Position numbers and translations under genes: made by a program | Notes under the pieces: generated by a model | Told to the model about the DNA's origin: nothing | The model's database searches: none | The model's input: the letters and a program-made list of their open reading frames with translations, nothing else | From: an uncultured Bacilli bacterium | Lineage (GTDB): Bacteria > Bacillota_I > Bacilli_A > RF39 > UBA660 | NCBI GenBank assembly: GCA_944350345.1 | Contig: CALVOP010000001.1 | Span: 81,714-145,713 of the forward strand | DNA: 64,000 nt | Direction of reading: 5' to 3' | In this document: one piece after another, positions 27,293 through 36,086 of the stretch | Layout: each line of letters opens with the position of its first letter | Numbering within the stretch: the stretch's first letter is position 1

Positions 27293-28939
27293 TCAATTTA
27301 TAGTTTCAACTTCGTCACCAAATATATTATTAGTTATACTTTCAAATTTTGTATTTTTTTTATTTTGATTTTGTAGAACATCTAACTCTGGTAAAATTTC
27401 GTACACAACTTTATTTTTTTTATTAATAATAAATTCATTTTTTATGTTAACCCACTCATTAGAATCAACAGACATTACCTTATATTCATTGTTGTATATT
27501 TCATATAAAAACTTTTCAATTTTTTCTAAATTAGATAGAAAAACTTTAACTAAAGACTTATCATCAAAACTAAATAATAAATACTCTGATGAAGCAGCAA
27601 CAACTTTACCACTCAGTAACAAAGCCGCAATATTATTATAAACCTTATTTGCTATAAAATCATTAATTCTTTCATAATCATGATTAATTTTTATCAATTC
27701 TTCCTTGTTTGCCGTCGCTAAAATATTATTTATTCGAATCTTTTTTAATAAATTAAAATCAGTATTTACACTTTCACCATTTTCACTCGAACATTCTTTT
27801 AGCTCTTTTTTAGGTGTTTGTTTTCTATTTTTTACAAGGTTCACAAAATTATTAGACACATTAGTTTTACAATCATTTATAACACTTGACATATAAATAT
27901 AATATGTTTCAAACAAATTCCGTTGATTTGTAGATTTATTCATTTGATTTTCTAATTCAATTAAAATATTAGTTAAAATTTTTATATTTTCTAGGTTTAC
28001 ATTAATAGCTATATATTTTTTTTGAGAATCTCCTTGAAAAAAATTATCAACAGTATTAGCAATTGCAATGTTATGAAGTAAAATCAGTAATTGTTCAACA
28101 ATACCATTTAAATTTTTTCCAGAATTGACAAAACTATCTAAAAACTTCATACCACCAACAATATCATTTTCCAAAATTGTATTTAAAAAATCTATAATTT
28201 TATCTTCAGAAGTAATACCTTGCATATCATAAATTTCATCTTCTGTTATATTTTCAGATGATAAAGACAAAACTTGATCTAATAAATTAATTGCATCCCT
28301 ACATCCGCCATCAGATAATTTTACTATCAATTTAAGTATATTATCCGAAATATCTTTTTTTTCAAGTTTACATATTTGATTTAATTTAGCGAACATTTCT
28401 TCGCTATTAACTTTATTAAAATCAAATCTTTGACATCTAGACAAAATTGTTAATGGAATTTTATGAATCTCCGTTGTTGCTAATATAAAAATAACATGAG
28501 AAGGAGGTTCTTCTAAAGTTTTAAGTAAAGCATTAAAAGCACCTGTTGATAACATATGAACTTCATCAATAATATAAACTTTATACTTAGCAACTGCAGG
28601 TAATAATTTTACTTTAGATCTTATCTCTCTAATTTCTTCAACACCATTGTTACTTGCAGCATCTATTTCTATAATATCTACATCATTTTCTTGAATTTTT
28701 TTGCACAATTCGCATGTGCCACAAGCATTGCCATTTTTATTATTCAAACAATTTACAGATCTAGCAAAAATTTTAGCAACACTAGTTTTTCCCGTACCAC
28801 GTGGGCCATTAAATAAATATGCATGAGAAATTTTATTGTTAATAATACTATTTTTTAAAATTTCAACTGTAACCTTTTGACCTATAACGTCATCAAATTT
28901 TTTTGGTCTATACTTCCTATATAATGCTACATAAGGCAT
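27293..28939 (-). CDS. dnaX: DNA polymerase III subunits gamma/tau
   Basis: DnaX is the clamp-loader ATPase. The 548-residue product begins ALYRKYRPKKFDDVIGQ, with Walker A FNGPRGTGKTSVAKIFA, a zinc module (CLNNKNGNACGTCELC), DEVHMLS (Walker B) and LSRCQRFDF (sensor and Arg finger). After the ATPase domain come domain III and a divergent Asn/Lys-rich C-terminal region that should contact DnaE/PolC. No obvious frameshift site for a short gamma form was seen. SD GGAG precedes the ATG. Confidence 0.96.
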   Translation of the reverse strand: MPYVALYRKYRPKKFDDVIGQKVTVEILKNSIINNKISHAYLFNGPRGTGKTSVAKIFARSVNCLNNKNGNACGTCELCKKIQENDVDIIEIDAASNNGVEEIREIRSKVKLLPAVAKYKVYIIDEVHMLSTGAFNALLKTLEEPPSHVIFILATTEIHKIPLTILSRCQRFDFNKVNSEEMFAKLNQICKLEKKDISDNILKLIVKLSDGGCRDAINLLDQVLSLSSENITEDEIYDMQGITSEDKIIDFLNTILENDIVGGMKFLDSFVNSGKNLNGIVEQLLILLHNIAIANTVDNFFQGDSQKKYIAINVNLENIKILTNILIELENQMNKSTNQRNLFETYYIYMSSVINDCKTNVSNNFVNLVKNRKQTPKKELKECSSENGESVNTDFNLLKKIRINNILATANKEELIKINHDYERINDFIANKVYNNIAALLLSGKVVAASSEYLLFSFDDKSLVKVFLSNLEKIEKFLYEIYNNEYKVMSVDSNEWVNIKNEFIINKKNKVVYEILPELDVLQNQNKKNTKFESITNNIFGDEVETIN

Positions 28940-28970
28940 AATATCAACTCCATTAAAATTATAACATACT

Positions 28971-29372
28971 TTACCTTTTGTTTTTAAAAAAACTTTGTAT
29001 TTTTTCCTTAAATATGTAGTTATCTTTTATATCAACATATTTATATTTTGTTTTAAATTGTTTAATTTTATTGTTTTTTAAAAAATAATAAACATTATCA
29101 ATTTTTGCCTCATTAATTACCGATTTACACATACTACATGGTTCCATAGTTACATATAAATCACATCCAGTCAAATGCCAAGTTCTTAATTTTTTTGATG
29201 CTTTTTTAATTGCTAAAATTTCAGCATGTCCAAGAACATCGTGATGATTATGTCTTTTATTATAAGACTTTGAAATTACTTTATTATTATATACAATTAA
29301 AGCTGCTATTGGAACCTCATTTTTTTTATAAGCCTTTTTAGTTAATTTTAACAATACTTTAAAATAATTCAT
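28971..29372 (-). CDS. tadA: tRNA-specific adenosine deaminase TadA
   Basis: TadA makes inosine at wobble position 34 of tRNA(Arg). The 133-residue product has the zinc deaminase motifs GHAEILAI (HAE) and MEPCSMC (PCxxC). The ATG at 29372 is chosen because AGGAG lies five bases upstream, directly after the SRP RNA T tract. Upstream in-frame codons fall within the SRP RNA gene. A second, broken copy of its first codons is found at 29708-29803. In B. subtilis tadA also neighbours the SRP RNA gene and dnaX, though there the RNA lies between them. Confidence 0.94.
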   Translation of the reverse strand: MNYFKVLLKLTKKAYKKNEVPIAALIVYNNKVISKSYNKRHNHHDVLGHAEILAIKKASKKLRTWHLTGCDLYVTMEPCSMCKSVINEAKIDNVYYFLKNNKIKQFKTKYKYVDIKDNYIFKEKIQSFFKNKR

Positions 29373-29382
29373 TTTTACTCCT

Positions 29383-29460
29383 AAAAAAAGTGCACACACG
29401 TAGTTAATGTTAAGGCTGCTATTTTCCAATTCTGACCTGATTCCATGCTACGTGTTGCAC
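29383..29460 (-). ncRNA. ffs: SRP RNA (short 4.5S type), copy 1
   Basis: The minus strand reads as a short signal recognition particle RNA of about 78 nt. The apical part has CAGGTCAG, a GGAA tetraloop and AGCAGCC, the symmetric and asymmetric loops bound by Ffh. The ends pair through GTGCA-ACACGTAG and CTACGTGT-GTGCAC, and seven T residues follow. There is no Alu domain, as in mycoplasmas and unlike the long B. subtilis scRNA. Its terminator lies right before the tadA SD. The ends are estimated from the promoter and T tract. Confidence 0.9.
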
Positions 29461-29466
29461 AATTAA

Positions 29467-29495
29467 ATTATAATATATATTTAATAAATTGCCAA
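29467..29495 (-). promoter_or_regulatory. promoter of SRP RNA copy 1
   Basis: On the minus strand TTGGCA (29495-29490) and TATAAT (29472-29467) are spaced by 17 bases. The -35 element directly touches the 16-base parS core at 29496-29511, so ParB binding could compete with RNA polymerase. Confidence 0.8.
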
Positions 29496-29511
29496 TGTTC
29501 CACGTGGAACA
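29496..29511. promoter_or_regulatory. parS site 1
   Basis: TGTTCCACGTGGAACA, a perfect palindrome that fits the ParB-binding consensus TGTTNCACGTGAAACA apart from one base. The full palindrome extends to 29493-29514. Confidence 0.9.
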
Positions 29512-29600
29512 TTGTTTTATATTTAAGAATTATGCCATAGTTTAGTAAAATAATGTTTATTTTTAATGATTTTGTTTAAAATTAAACATAAAAAGATTAA

Positions 29601-29616
29601 TGTTCCACGTGGAACA
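29601..29616. promoter_or_regulatory. parS site 2
   Basis: The same 16-base core as site 1. Here it is embedded in a longer perfect palindrome of 32 bases (29593-29624). Confidence 0.9.
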
Positions 29617-29707
29617 TTAATCTTCTTTTATCTTTCTATTTAAAATAAATAATAATTTGATACTAAATATATTGTTGTTTTTCGTTTTTTCTATATGTTT
29701 TTTTCAT

Positions 29708-29803
29708 TCAATGTTCCACGTGGAACATTGAAGTTGCTATTGGAACCTCATTTTTTTTATAAGCCTTTTTAGTTAATTTTAACAATATTTTAAAATAATT
29801 CAT
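29708..29803 (-). pseudogene. truncated second copy of the tadA start
   Basis: A 31-codon frame starts MNYFKILLKLTKKAY, nearly identical to tadA through its PIA at codons 21-23, then diverges into parS site 3 and stops. It keeps the AGGAG SD. It lacks the whole deaminase active site, so it is a relic of the duplication that copied the SRP gene. Confidence 0.9.
29712..29727. promoter_or_regulatory. parS site 3
   Basis: The same 16-base core, inside a 26-base perfect palindrome (29707-29732). It ends exactly one base before copy 2 of the duplicated segment begins. Confidence 0.9.
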
Positions 29804-29813
29804 TTTTACTCCT

Positions 29814-29891
29814 GAAAAAAGTGCATACACGTAGTTAATGTTATGGCTGCTATTTTCCAATTCTGACCTGATTTCATGCTACGTGTTGCAC
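29814..29891 (-). ncRNA. SRP RNA, copy 2
   Basis: This second SRP RNA gene keeps the CAGGTCAG-GGAA-AGCAGCC apical region and the terminal stem. It differs at four positions within the RNA, and its T tract is shortened to six. Its -10 is changed from TATAAT to CATAAT, so it may be expressed less than copy 1. The conserved protein-binding loops are unchanged, which argues that the product could still work. Confidence 0.75.
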
Positions 29892-29897
29892 AATTAA

Positions 29898-29926
29898 ATT
29901 ATGATATATATTTAATAAATTGCCAA
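29898..29926 (-). promoter_or_regulatory. weakened promoter of SRP RNA copy 2
   Basis: TTGGCA (29926-29921) with a 17-base spacer and CATAAT (29903-29898) on the minus strand. The first T of the -10 is lost relative to copy 1. As in copy 1, the -35 abuts a parS core (site 4). Confidence 0.55.
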
Positions 29927-29942
29927 TGTTCCACGTGGAACA
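29927..29942. promoter_or_regulatory. parS site 4
   Basis: The same 16-base core, in a 22-base palindrome (29924-29945). It is the duplicated counterpart of site 1. Confidence 0.9.
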
Positions 29943-29977
29943 TTGAAATTATTATATTGAAAAACTATATATTTTTT

Positions 29978-30017
29978 AGAAAATTAAAATGTTCCACGTG
30001 GAACATTTTAATTTTCT
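29978..30017. promoter_or_regulatory. parS site 5 in a 40-bp palindrome at the gyrA end
   Basis: The parS core (29990-30005) is the centre of a perfect 40-base palindrome that runs across the gyrA stop codon at 30008. As RNA it could fold into a long hairpin followed by a T-rich stretch, so it may also be the gyrA terminator. Double use as centromere and terminator is inferred. Confidence 0.8.
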
Positions 30018-32431
30018 TCCTTTTCTACCAATGCAATAGAAGTTACGAAATTATCATTTTTTACATTTATTAACTTAACTCCTTGAGTAACTCTACCCAT
30101 TAATGAAATATTGTTAATATCTATTCTTATAATAATTCCGTTCTTTGTTATAATCATCAAATCACAATTTTCATTTACGGTTTTAAATCCAATAATATTG
30201 CCATTTTTTTCGGTTATTTTCAAAGTTTTTACGCCTTTGCTTCCTCTTTTTGTTTCTCTATAATTATTAATAACAGTTTTTTTACCATAACCATTTTTTG
30301 TAACAACCAATGCTTGCATTGAATCAGTAGCAACTTCTAACCCTACACATAAATCATTAACTAGATTTATACCTCTTACACCTGAAGCACTTCTTCCCAT
30401 AGCACGCAACTCATTTTCACTGAATTTTACCATTCTACCATTAGATGAACACATAAGAATTTTATCATCTTTTTTAGATTTTCTAACAGCTATCAACTCA
30501 TCATTTACTCTCAAAGTAATAGCTAATTTTCCATTTTTGCGTATGTTATCAAATTCACTTATATTTGTCTTTTTTACCAGACCATTTTTAGTAGCAAAAA
30601 TTAAATGTTGATAAGTAGTATTTCTTTCCAAAACCAAAATTGTGTTAATAACTTCATCCTTTTCAATTGGTAATAAATTTACAATTGGTAACCCTTTAGA
30701 TATTCTACTAAATTCTGGAATTTCATATCCTTTTAACCTATATACCTTACCTTTGTTTGAGAAAAATAGAACATAATCATGAGTATTCAAGTTAATAATT
30801 TGCTCAACAAAATCTTCATCATTAGTTGCCATACCTTTAACACCAACTCCACCACGGTTTTGAGTTTTATAAATATTGCTATTGACCCTCTTTATATAGT
30901 TCTTGTTAGTTATTGTTAAAACAATATTTTCCTCAGGTATCAGTGATTCATCCTCTATATATTCAATTGCACTCATATCTATCATAGTACGTCTAGAATC
31001 CGAATATTTGTTCTTTATTTCAGTTAATTCGTCTTTAATAATACCTTCAACTAACTTTTCACTAGATAGAATTGCTCTCAATCGATCTATTTCTTTCAAT
31101 AATTCTGCAAGTTCATTTTCAATTTTATCACGTTCTAAACCAGTTAAACGGCGTAATTTCATTTCTAAAATACTGTCAGCTTGTATTTCACTTAGTTCAA
31201 AACGTGACATCAATTTTTCTTTTGCTATCAAATCACTCTTAGACTCTTTTATGATTTTTATAACTTCGTCAATATTATCTAATGCTATTTTTAAACCTTC
31301 TAAAATATGAACTCTTTTTTCATTTTTTTCTAAGTCAAATCTAGTTCTACGAATTATTATTTCTTTTTGATAATCAATATATTTTGAAATTATATCTTTT
31401 AAACCTAAAGTTTTTGGAACACCATTATCCAACATCAAGAAAATAATTCCAAAATTAGATTGAAATGCTGTATGTTTATATAAATTATTTAAAACAACTT
31501 GAGGATTTGCATCTTTTTTTAAAGTTATAGTAATTTTAACACCATTTTTTAAATCAGTATGATAATCAGAAATGCCATCAATTGTCTTATTATGAACTAA
31601 TTCTGCTACTTTATTTTTCAACTCTAAAGTATTAACCCCATATGGAACTTCATCTATGACGATTAAATGTTTGCCATTTTTTTCCTCAATAGTTGCTTTA
31701 CTTCTTAAAGTTATCGAACCCCTTCCAGTTTCATAAGCTTGTTTAATTCCACTATTACCTAATATAATTGCGCCAGTTGGAAAATCCGGACCTTTAATAT
31801 ATTGCATTAAACCAAGAACATCAATATCCGGATTATCAATATATGCTATACAACCATCAATAACTTCACCCAAATTATGTGGTGGAATATTTGTTGCCAT
31901 ACCCACAGCAATTCCCATAGTACCATTAACCAAAATATTTGGAAATCTTGACGGTAAAATTTTAGGTTCTTTTTCAGATTCATCAAAGTTTGGTTCAAAA
32001 TCAACCGTATTTTTACCAATATCTCTTAGTAATTCAAGAGATATTTTAGATAACCTTGATTCAGTATAACGCATTGCTGCGGCACCATATCCTTCAATAT
32101 TACCAAAATTACCATGACCATCTACTAACATATATCTATAGTTAAAATCTTGTGCCATTCTAACCATTGCTTCATATATAGAAGAATCCCCATGAGGGTG
32201 ATATTTACCCATAACATCCCCAACTATTCTAGCAGATTTTTTATGTGGTTTATCTGGCGTATAACCTGATTCATACATAGAATACAAAATTCTTCTATGT
32301 ACAGGTTTAAGACCATCCCTTAAATCAGGCAAAGCACGCGAAACTATAACACTCATAGAATACTCTAAAAATGATGTTTCAATTTCATTTACAATATTAT
32401 TTTCTTCCAACCTATCCCTAGTGTGATCCAT
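30008..32431 (-). CDS. gyrA: DNA gyrase subunit A
   Basis: GyrA is the cleavage-rejoining subunit of gyrase. The 807-residue product has the N-terminal [20 protein letters not shown], catalytic Tyr in [11 protein letters not shown], and the quinolone region [16 protein letters not shown] with wild-type-looking Ser and Glu. The C-terminal beta-pinwheel has repeated VKGMATN-type blades, and the GyrA box reads [10 protein letters not shown]. It starts ten bases after gyrB. Its stop lies within the parS site 5 palindrome. Confidence 0.98.
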   Translation of the reverse strand: MDHTRDRLEENNIVNEIETSFLEYSMSVIVSRALPDLRDGLKPVHRRILYSMYESGYTPDKPHKKSARIVGDVMGKYHPHGDSSIYEAMVRMAQDFNYRYMLVDGHGNFGNIEGYGAAAMRYTESRLSKISLELLRDIGKNTVDFEPNFDESEKEPKILPSRFPNILVNGTMGIAVGMATNIPPHNLGEVIDGCIAYIDNPDIDVLGLMQYIKGPDFPTGAIILGNSGIKQAYETGRGSITLRSKATIEEKNGKHLIVIDEVPYGVNTLELKNKVAELVHNKTIDGISDYHTDLKNGVKITITLKKDANPQVVLNNLYKHTAFQSNFGIIFLMLDNGVPKTLGLKDIISKYIDYQKEIIIRRTRFDLEKNEKRVHILEGLKIALDNIDEVIKIIKESKSDLIAKEKLMSRFELSEIQADSILEMKLRRLTGLERDKIENELAELLKEIDRLRAILSSEKLVEGIIKDELTEIKNKYSDSRRTMIDMSAIEYIEDESLIPEENIVLTITNKNYIKRVNSNIYKTQNRGGVGVKGMATNDEDFVEQIINLNTHDYVLFFSNKGKVYRLKGYEIPEFSRISKGLPIVNLLPIEKDEVINTILVLERNTTYQHLIFATKNGLVKKTNISEFDNIRKNGKLAITLRVNDELIAVRKSKKDDKILMCSSNGRMVKFSENELRAMGRSASGVRGINLVNDLCVGLEVATDSMQALVVTKNGYGKKTVINNYRETKRGSKGVKTLKITEKNGNIIGFKTVNENCDLMIITKNGIIIRIDINNISLMGRVTQGVKLINVKNDNFVTSIALVEKEEN

Positions 32432-32441
32432 TTTTTTCCTC

Positions 32442-34355
32442 CTATATATCTAAATTCTGCGCATATATTGCGTTTTCTTCAATAAATTTCTTTCTAGGTT
32501 CAACTTCTTCTCCCATTAATTTAGAAAAAGAAGCATCTGCTGCAATTACATCATCAACTGTAATTTTTCTCAATACTCTTTTTTCAATATCCATTGTTGT
32601 TTCATTGAGTTCTTCAGCATCCATTTCACCTAAACCTTTCATACGCATAATATCATACTTCGTATTAGCATTTAAAGTTGATAAATACTCATCTCTTTCT
32701 TCTTCATTTAGTACATATTTAATAGTCTTACCATGTTTAATACAATACAATGGCGGTTGAGCAGCATAGACATGACCCTGTTCAACAATTGGCCTAAAAA
32801 ATCTATAAAATAATGTTAACAAAAGAACTCTAATATGTGAGCCGTCAACATCAGCATCGGTCATAATAATAATTTTATTATATCTTAACTTGCTAATATC
32901 AAAATCATTACCAATTCCAGTGCCAAAAGCTGTAATTATTGTTCTAATTTCTTCATTACTTAAAGCCCTATCAATTCTAGCTTTTTCAACATTTAAAATC
33001 TTTCCTCTTAATGGCAAGATTGCTTGAGTCATACTATCTCTACCTTTTATAGCAGAACCACCGGCACTATCACCTTCGACCAAAAAAATTTCGCAGACTG
33101 ACGGATCTTTTTCCTTACAATCAACAAGTTTTCCTCCAAAATTAACAACATCCAAATCACTTTTTCTTCTAGTCAATTCCCTTGCTTTTTTCGCAGCCAT
33201 CCTAGCCCTACTAGCTAGCATTGCCTTTTCAATAATAATTTTTGCTTCATTTGGATTTTCTAATAAAAACTTTTCAAGACCATTACCAAAAATATTAGAT
33301 GCAATCTTTTTTACCTCAACATTACCCAACTTTGTCTTAGTTTGACCTTCGAATTGAGGATCAGGATGTTTACAAGAAATAATCATAGTTATTCCCTCTT
33401 TAACATCATCTATAGACAAACTATCTTCATTAGTCTTAATAAAATTATTTTTTTTCGCATAATTATTAATAACTCTCGACAATGCCATTTTAACACCATC
33501 TTCATGAGTTCCACCTTCAAGAGTATTTATATTATTGGTAAAAGAATAAATATTTGAGGAATAGCCATCATTGTACTGCATTGCAACTTCTATCTCAATG
33601 TCAGATTCACTACCTTCAACATAAATAATTGAATCATGTATAGGCTTTTTATTTTCATTTAACATTCTTACATATTCAATAACTCCACCATTATACAAAA
33701 ATTCTTCACTTTTATCGTGTCTCAAATCTATAAGTTTAATTCTTAGTCCTTTATTCAAAAATGCTAATTCCCTAGCACGATTTTTTAACGTATCATAATC
33801 AAATATAGTAGTTTCTTTAAAAATTTCTGGATCAGGTTTGAAAGTTACAACAGTTCCTGTCCTATTTTTATCACATGTACCTATTATTTCTAAAGGTTTT
33901 ACAGAATGTCCACCATTTTCAAATCTTTCAAAATATACATTTTCATTTTGGTAAATTCTAACTTCTAACCAACTACTTAAGGCATTTACAACACTTGCTC
34001 CAACACCATGAAGCCCACCACTTACTTTATATCCTCCGCCACCAAATTTACCACCAGCATGAAGTATAGTAAAAATAGTTTCAACAGTAGAAATTCCTGT
34101 TTTAGGATGTATACCCGTAGGAATACCCCTACCATCATCCTTGACTGTAACAGATTCATCAGTATTAATCACAATTTCTATATCGTCACAAAATCCAGCT
34201 AAAGCCTCATCAACAGCATTATCAACAATTTCCCATACTAAATGATGCAAGCCTCTTTCTCCAGTAGTTCCAATATACATACCAGGCCTTTTTCTAACTG
34301 CTTCTAATCCTTCTAAAACTTGAATTGATTCAACTCCATAATTATCACTTTTCAT
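32442..34355 (-). CDS. gyrB: DNA gyrase subunit B
   Basis: GyrB is the ATPase subunit of gyrase. The 637-residue product has the GHKL ATP site ([47 protein letters not shown]), the Toprim EGDSAGGSA and the metal-binding DADVDGSHI. The C-terminus ends AIYAQNLDI, typical of gyrase rather than ParE. Its start overlaps the recF stop by four bases. Confidence 0.98.
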   Translation of the reverse strand: MKSDNYGVESIQVLEGLEAVRKRPGMYIGTTGERGLHHLVWEIVDNAVDEALAGFCDDIEIVINTDESVTVKDDGRGIPTGIHPKTGISTVETIFTILHAGGKFGGGGYKVSGGLHGVGASVVNALSSWLEVRIYQNENVYFERFENGGHSVKPLEIIGTCDKNRTGTVVTFKPDPEIFKETTIFDYDTLKNRARELAFLNKGLRIKLIDLRHDKSEEFLYNGGVIEYVRMLNENKKPIHDSIIYVEGSESDIEIEVAMQYNDGYSSNIYSFTNNINTLEGGTHEDGVKMALSRVINNYAKKNNFIKTNEDSLSIDDVKEGITMIISCKHPDPQFEGQTKTKLGNVEVKKIASNIFGNGLEKFLLENPNEAKIIIEKAMLASRARMAAKKARELTRRKSDLDVVNFGGKLVDCKEKDPSVCEIFLVEGDSAGGSAIKGRDSMTQAILPLRGKILNVEKARIDRALSNEEIRTIITAFGTGIGNDFDISKLRYNKIIIMTDADVDGSHIRVLLLTLFYRFFRPIVEQGHVYAAQPPLYCIKHGKTIKYVLNEEERDEYLSTLNANTKYDIMRMKGLGEMDAEELNETTMDIEKRVLRKITVDDVIAADASFSKLMGEEVEPRKKFIEENAIYAQNLDI

Positions 34356-35437
34356 ACATCTACCATCCCATCTAAATCTATAATTTTTGCATTTTTTAAT
34401 ATTTTTTTCTTTATATTATTAACATCTGTTGTAGTTATAAAAATTTGAATATTTTTATTTAAACTATCCAAAATTGTATTTTGATTTACTTCATCCAATT
34501 CGCTAAACAAATCATCTAACAATAAAATTGGTTCCTCAAAATACTCTTTAATTAAAACCTCTAATTCAGCAAGTTTAAACGATAGCATAACCATTTTTTG
34601 AACACCTTGAGAACAAAAATCTCTAACATTTTGTTTTTTTATTAAAAATTCAAAATCATCTCTATGAATACCTGTCTTAGTAATTCCATATTGAATCTCA
34701 ACTTTTCTATTTTTTTTTAATAATTCAAGAAAAGTTTTTTCATTCAAACCATTATATTGCGAAATATAATTAATACATAAATCATCTGTAACATTCATTT
34801 TTTTTACTATTTTTTTTAAATATTTATTAATATTTTCAATATAAGATTTTCTAATTTTATAAATTTCATAACCTAATTCAGAAATTTTATTATCTAAAAT
34901 ATCTAAATAAGATTCATCAATAAAAGAATTTATATATAATTTTTTATAATAATCATTTTTATTTTTTATCAAAATATTATAATCATTTAATAATTTTATA
35001 TAAGATTTATTTATCTGAGATATACTTATATTTATATAACTTCTTCTATTTCCAGGTGAATCTTTAATAAATTTTATTTCATCAGGAGCATACAAAACAA
35101 CTTTATATTGACTTATAAAATCACTAATTCTCTTTTTTAATTTTCCATTTATTTTTGTTTTTTTTCCAGATTTTGTTAATAAATATTCCAATTTTATAGA
35201 CTTAACATCATTTAATATATTTCCTTTTATTTTAAGGTAATCCTCATTAATATTAATAAGATTCGATTCTAAATTTGTTTTAAAACTTCTAGCTAAACAT
35301 AATACATATATTGCCTCTAAAATCGTAGTTTTACCAACTCCATTATTACCAATTATTATATTAGTTTGTTTTAAATTGCACAATTTAAATTTTTTATAAT
35401 TTCTAAAATTTGTTAATTCTAAGTCAGTAATATTCAT
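34352..35437 (-). CDS. recF: DNA replication and repair protein RecF
   Basis: RecF is an SMC-like ATPase for gap repair. The 361-residue product starts [15 protein letters not shown], has Walker [17 protein letters not shown], the ABC-like signature FCSQGVQKM and Walker [14 protein letters not shown]. Its length is normal. It overlaps gyrB by four bases. In B. subtilis the yaaA gene lies between dnaN and recF; here that slot holds comK. Confidence 0.97.
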   Translation of the reverse strand: MNITDLELTNFRNYKKFKLCNLKQTNIIIGNNGVGKTTILEAIYVLCLARSFKTNLESNLININEDYLKIKGNILNDVKSIKLEYLLTKSGKKTKINGKLKKRISDFISQYKVVLYAPDEIKFIKDSPGNRRSYINISISQINKSYIKLLNDYNILIKNKNDYYKKLYINSFIDESYLDILDNKISELGYEIYKIRKSYIENINKYLKKIVKKMNVTDDLCINYISQYNGLNEKTFLELLKKNRKVEIQYGITKTGIHRDDFEFLIKKQNVRDFCSQGVQKMVMLSFKLAELEVLIKEYFEEPILLLDDLFSELDEVNQNTILDSLNKNIQIFITTTDVNNIKKKILKNAKIIDLDGMVDV

Positions 35438-35469
35438 TTTAAAACCTCTTTTGCCCCGTACAAATTAAA

Positions 35470-35501
35470 TAATAGGTATACGAGTACACCTATACCTATT
35501 A
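35470..35501. repeat. inverted repeat between comK and recF
   Basis: TAATAGGTATA and TATACCTATTA are perfect 11-base arms with a 10-base loop. No T tract follows on the minus strand. It may be a protein-binding site or an mRNA hairpin controlling recF. Function unknown. Confidence 0.55.
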
Positions 35502-35533
35502 ATAATTATATCACAAATATGTCCTAATTTCTA

Positions 35534-35986
35534 TCAAATTCTTTGTTTTCTATCATTTAATACAACTTGCAACCTTGATGAACGCAAAATTTGATTAGTT
35601 ACTGTACCAATACTTGCTAATACTTCTAATTCCTTACCATTTTTAAATTTAATAATAGTAGATTTTGAATCTTTACCTTGTTTATAACTTAAAATATTAT
35701 TAAAACTTACCCATGAACAATTTTCATTTCTTGGAGAATTTAATGGAAAAAATATAATATTAGAACTTTCTTCAATATATATAGGAGATTTATGAGTTAC
35801 TCCAATTAAAGCTTTTGTTCCTAATTGTCTTCCTTCCATTGTGGAACCAAAATATTCACAACTATGTTCAATAACTTTACTTGCATTTAAGTTTACTTCA
35901 TATTCGTTATTAGACTCATAAATTTTACTTTTTTTGTCGCCTAATGAACAAATATAAAGCGTTTCATTATTAATTTCATAATCCAT
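35534..35986 (-). CDS. comK: ComK family competence transcription factor
   Basis: ComK is the master regulator of competence in Bacillus. The 150-residue product aligns well with the ComK core: ASKVIEHSCEYFGSTMEGRQ, LGTKALIGVTHKSPIYIEE, IIFFPLNSPRNENCSWVSF and KFKNGKELEVLASIGT-NQILRSSRLQ. It lacks the C-terminal tail of about 40 residues found in B. subtilis ComK, as do many short family members. SD AAGGGGGTG precedes the ATG. It sits between dnaN and recF in the origin operon, an unusual place. Whether it controls DNA uptake here is inference; no com uptake genes lie in the window. Confidence 0.88.
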   Translation of the reverse strand: MDYEINNETLYICSLGDKKSKIYESNNEYEVNLNASKVIEHSCEYFGSTMEGRQLGTKALIGVTHKSPIYIEESSNIIFFPLNSPRNENCSWVSFNNILSYKQGKDSKSTIIKFKNGKELEVLASIGTVTNQILRSSRLQVVLNDRKQRI

Positions 35987-36058
35987 AATATCACCCCCTT
36001 TTTGAAATTAATACTTTAATTATATCATAAAGCGATGTCAAAATTTGTCGAATTTTGT

Positions 36059-36086
36059 CAAAAAAAAAGAATTTTTTTCTTTTTTT
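36059..36086 (-). terminator. possible terminator after dnaN
   Basis: On the minus strand an A-rich arm and a T-rich arm (AAAAAAAGAA and TTCTTTTTTT) follow the dnaN stop, with extra T residues after them. The stem is made mostly of A-T pairs, so it is weak. TTGACA-like and TATAAT-like elements for comK follow, but their spacing is not standard. Confidence 0.45.

Larger units (their letters stand above)
29302..29514. repeat. 213-bp duplicated segment, copy 1
   Basis: This segment carries the first 71 bases of tadA, the first SRP RNA gene with its promoter, and parS site 1. It matches 29733-29945 with no gaps and about seven single-base differences by eye, at a constant offset of 431 bases. 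Copy 1 is the original because tadA is intact here. Confidence 0.95.
29733..29945. repeat. 213-bp duplicated segment, copy 2
   Basis: This is the second copy of 29302-29514. It starts one base after the parS site 3 palindrome and ends with parS site 4. It carries the truncated tadA start and the second SRP RNA gene. Confidence 0.95.

Noticed and set aside
29493..30005. The five repeated palindromes as a CRISPR array or IS ends
   Set aside because: Spacing is irregular, there are no spacer-like units or cas genes, no transposase, and the core matches parS.
29876..30073. 65-codon plus-strand frame over the SRP/parS zone
   Set aside because: It runs through SRP RNA copy 2, two parS palindromes and the gyrA end, so it is not a plausible gene.
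36000..36060. Pair of ComK boxes upstream of comK
   Set aside because: Several AAAA and TTTT stretches and GTCAAAATT-like repeats are present, but none has the AAAA-N5-TTTT spacing, and such runs are common in DNA this AT-rich.
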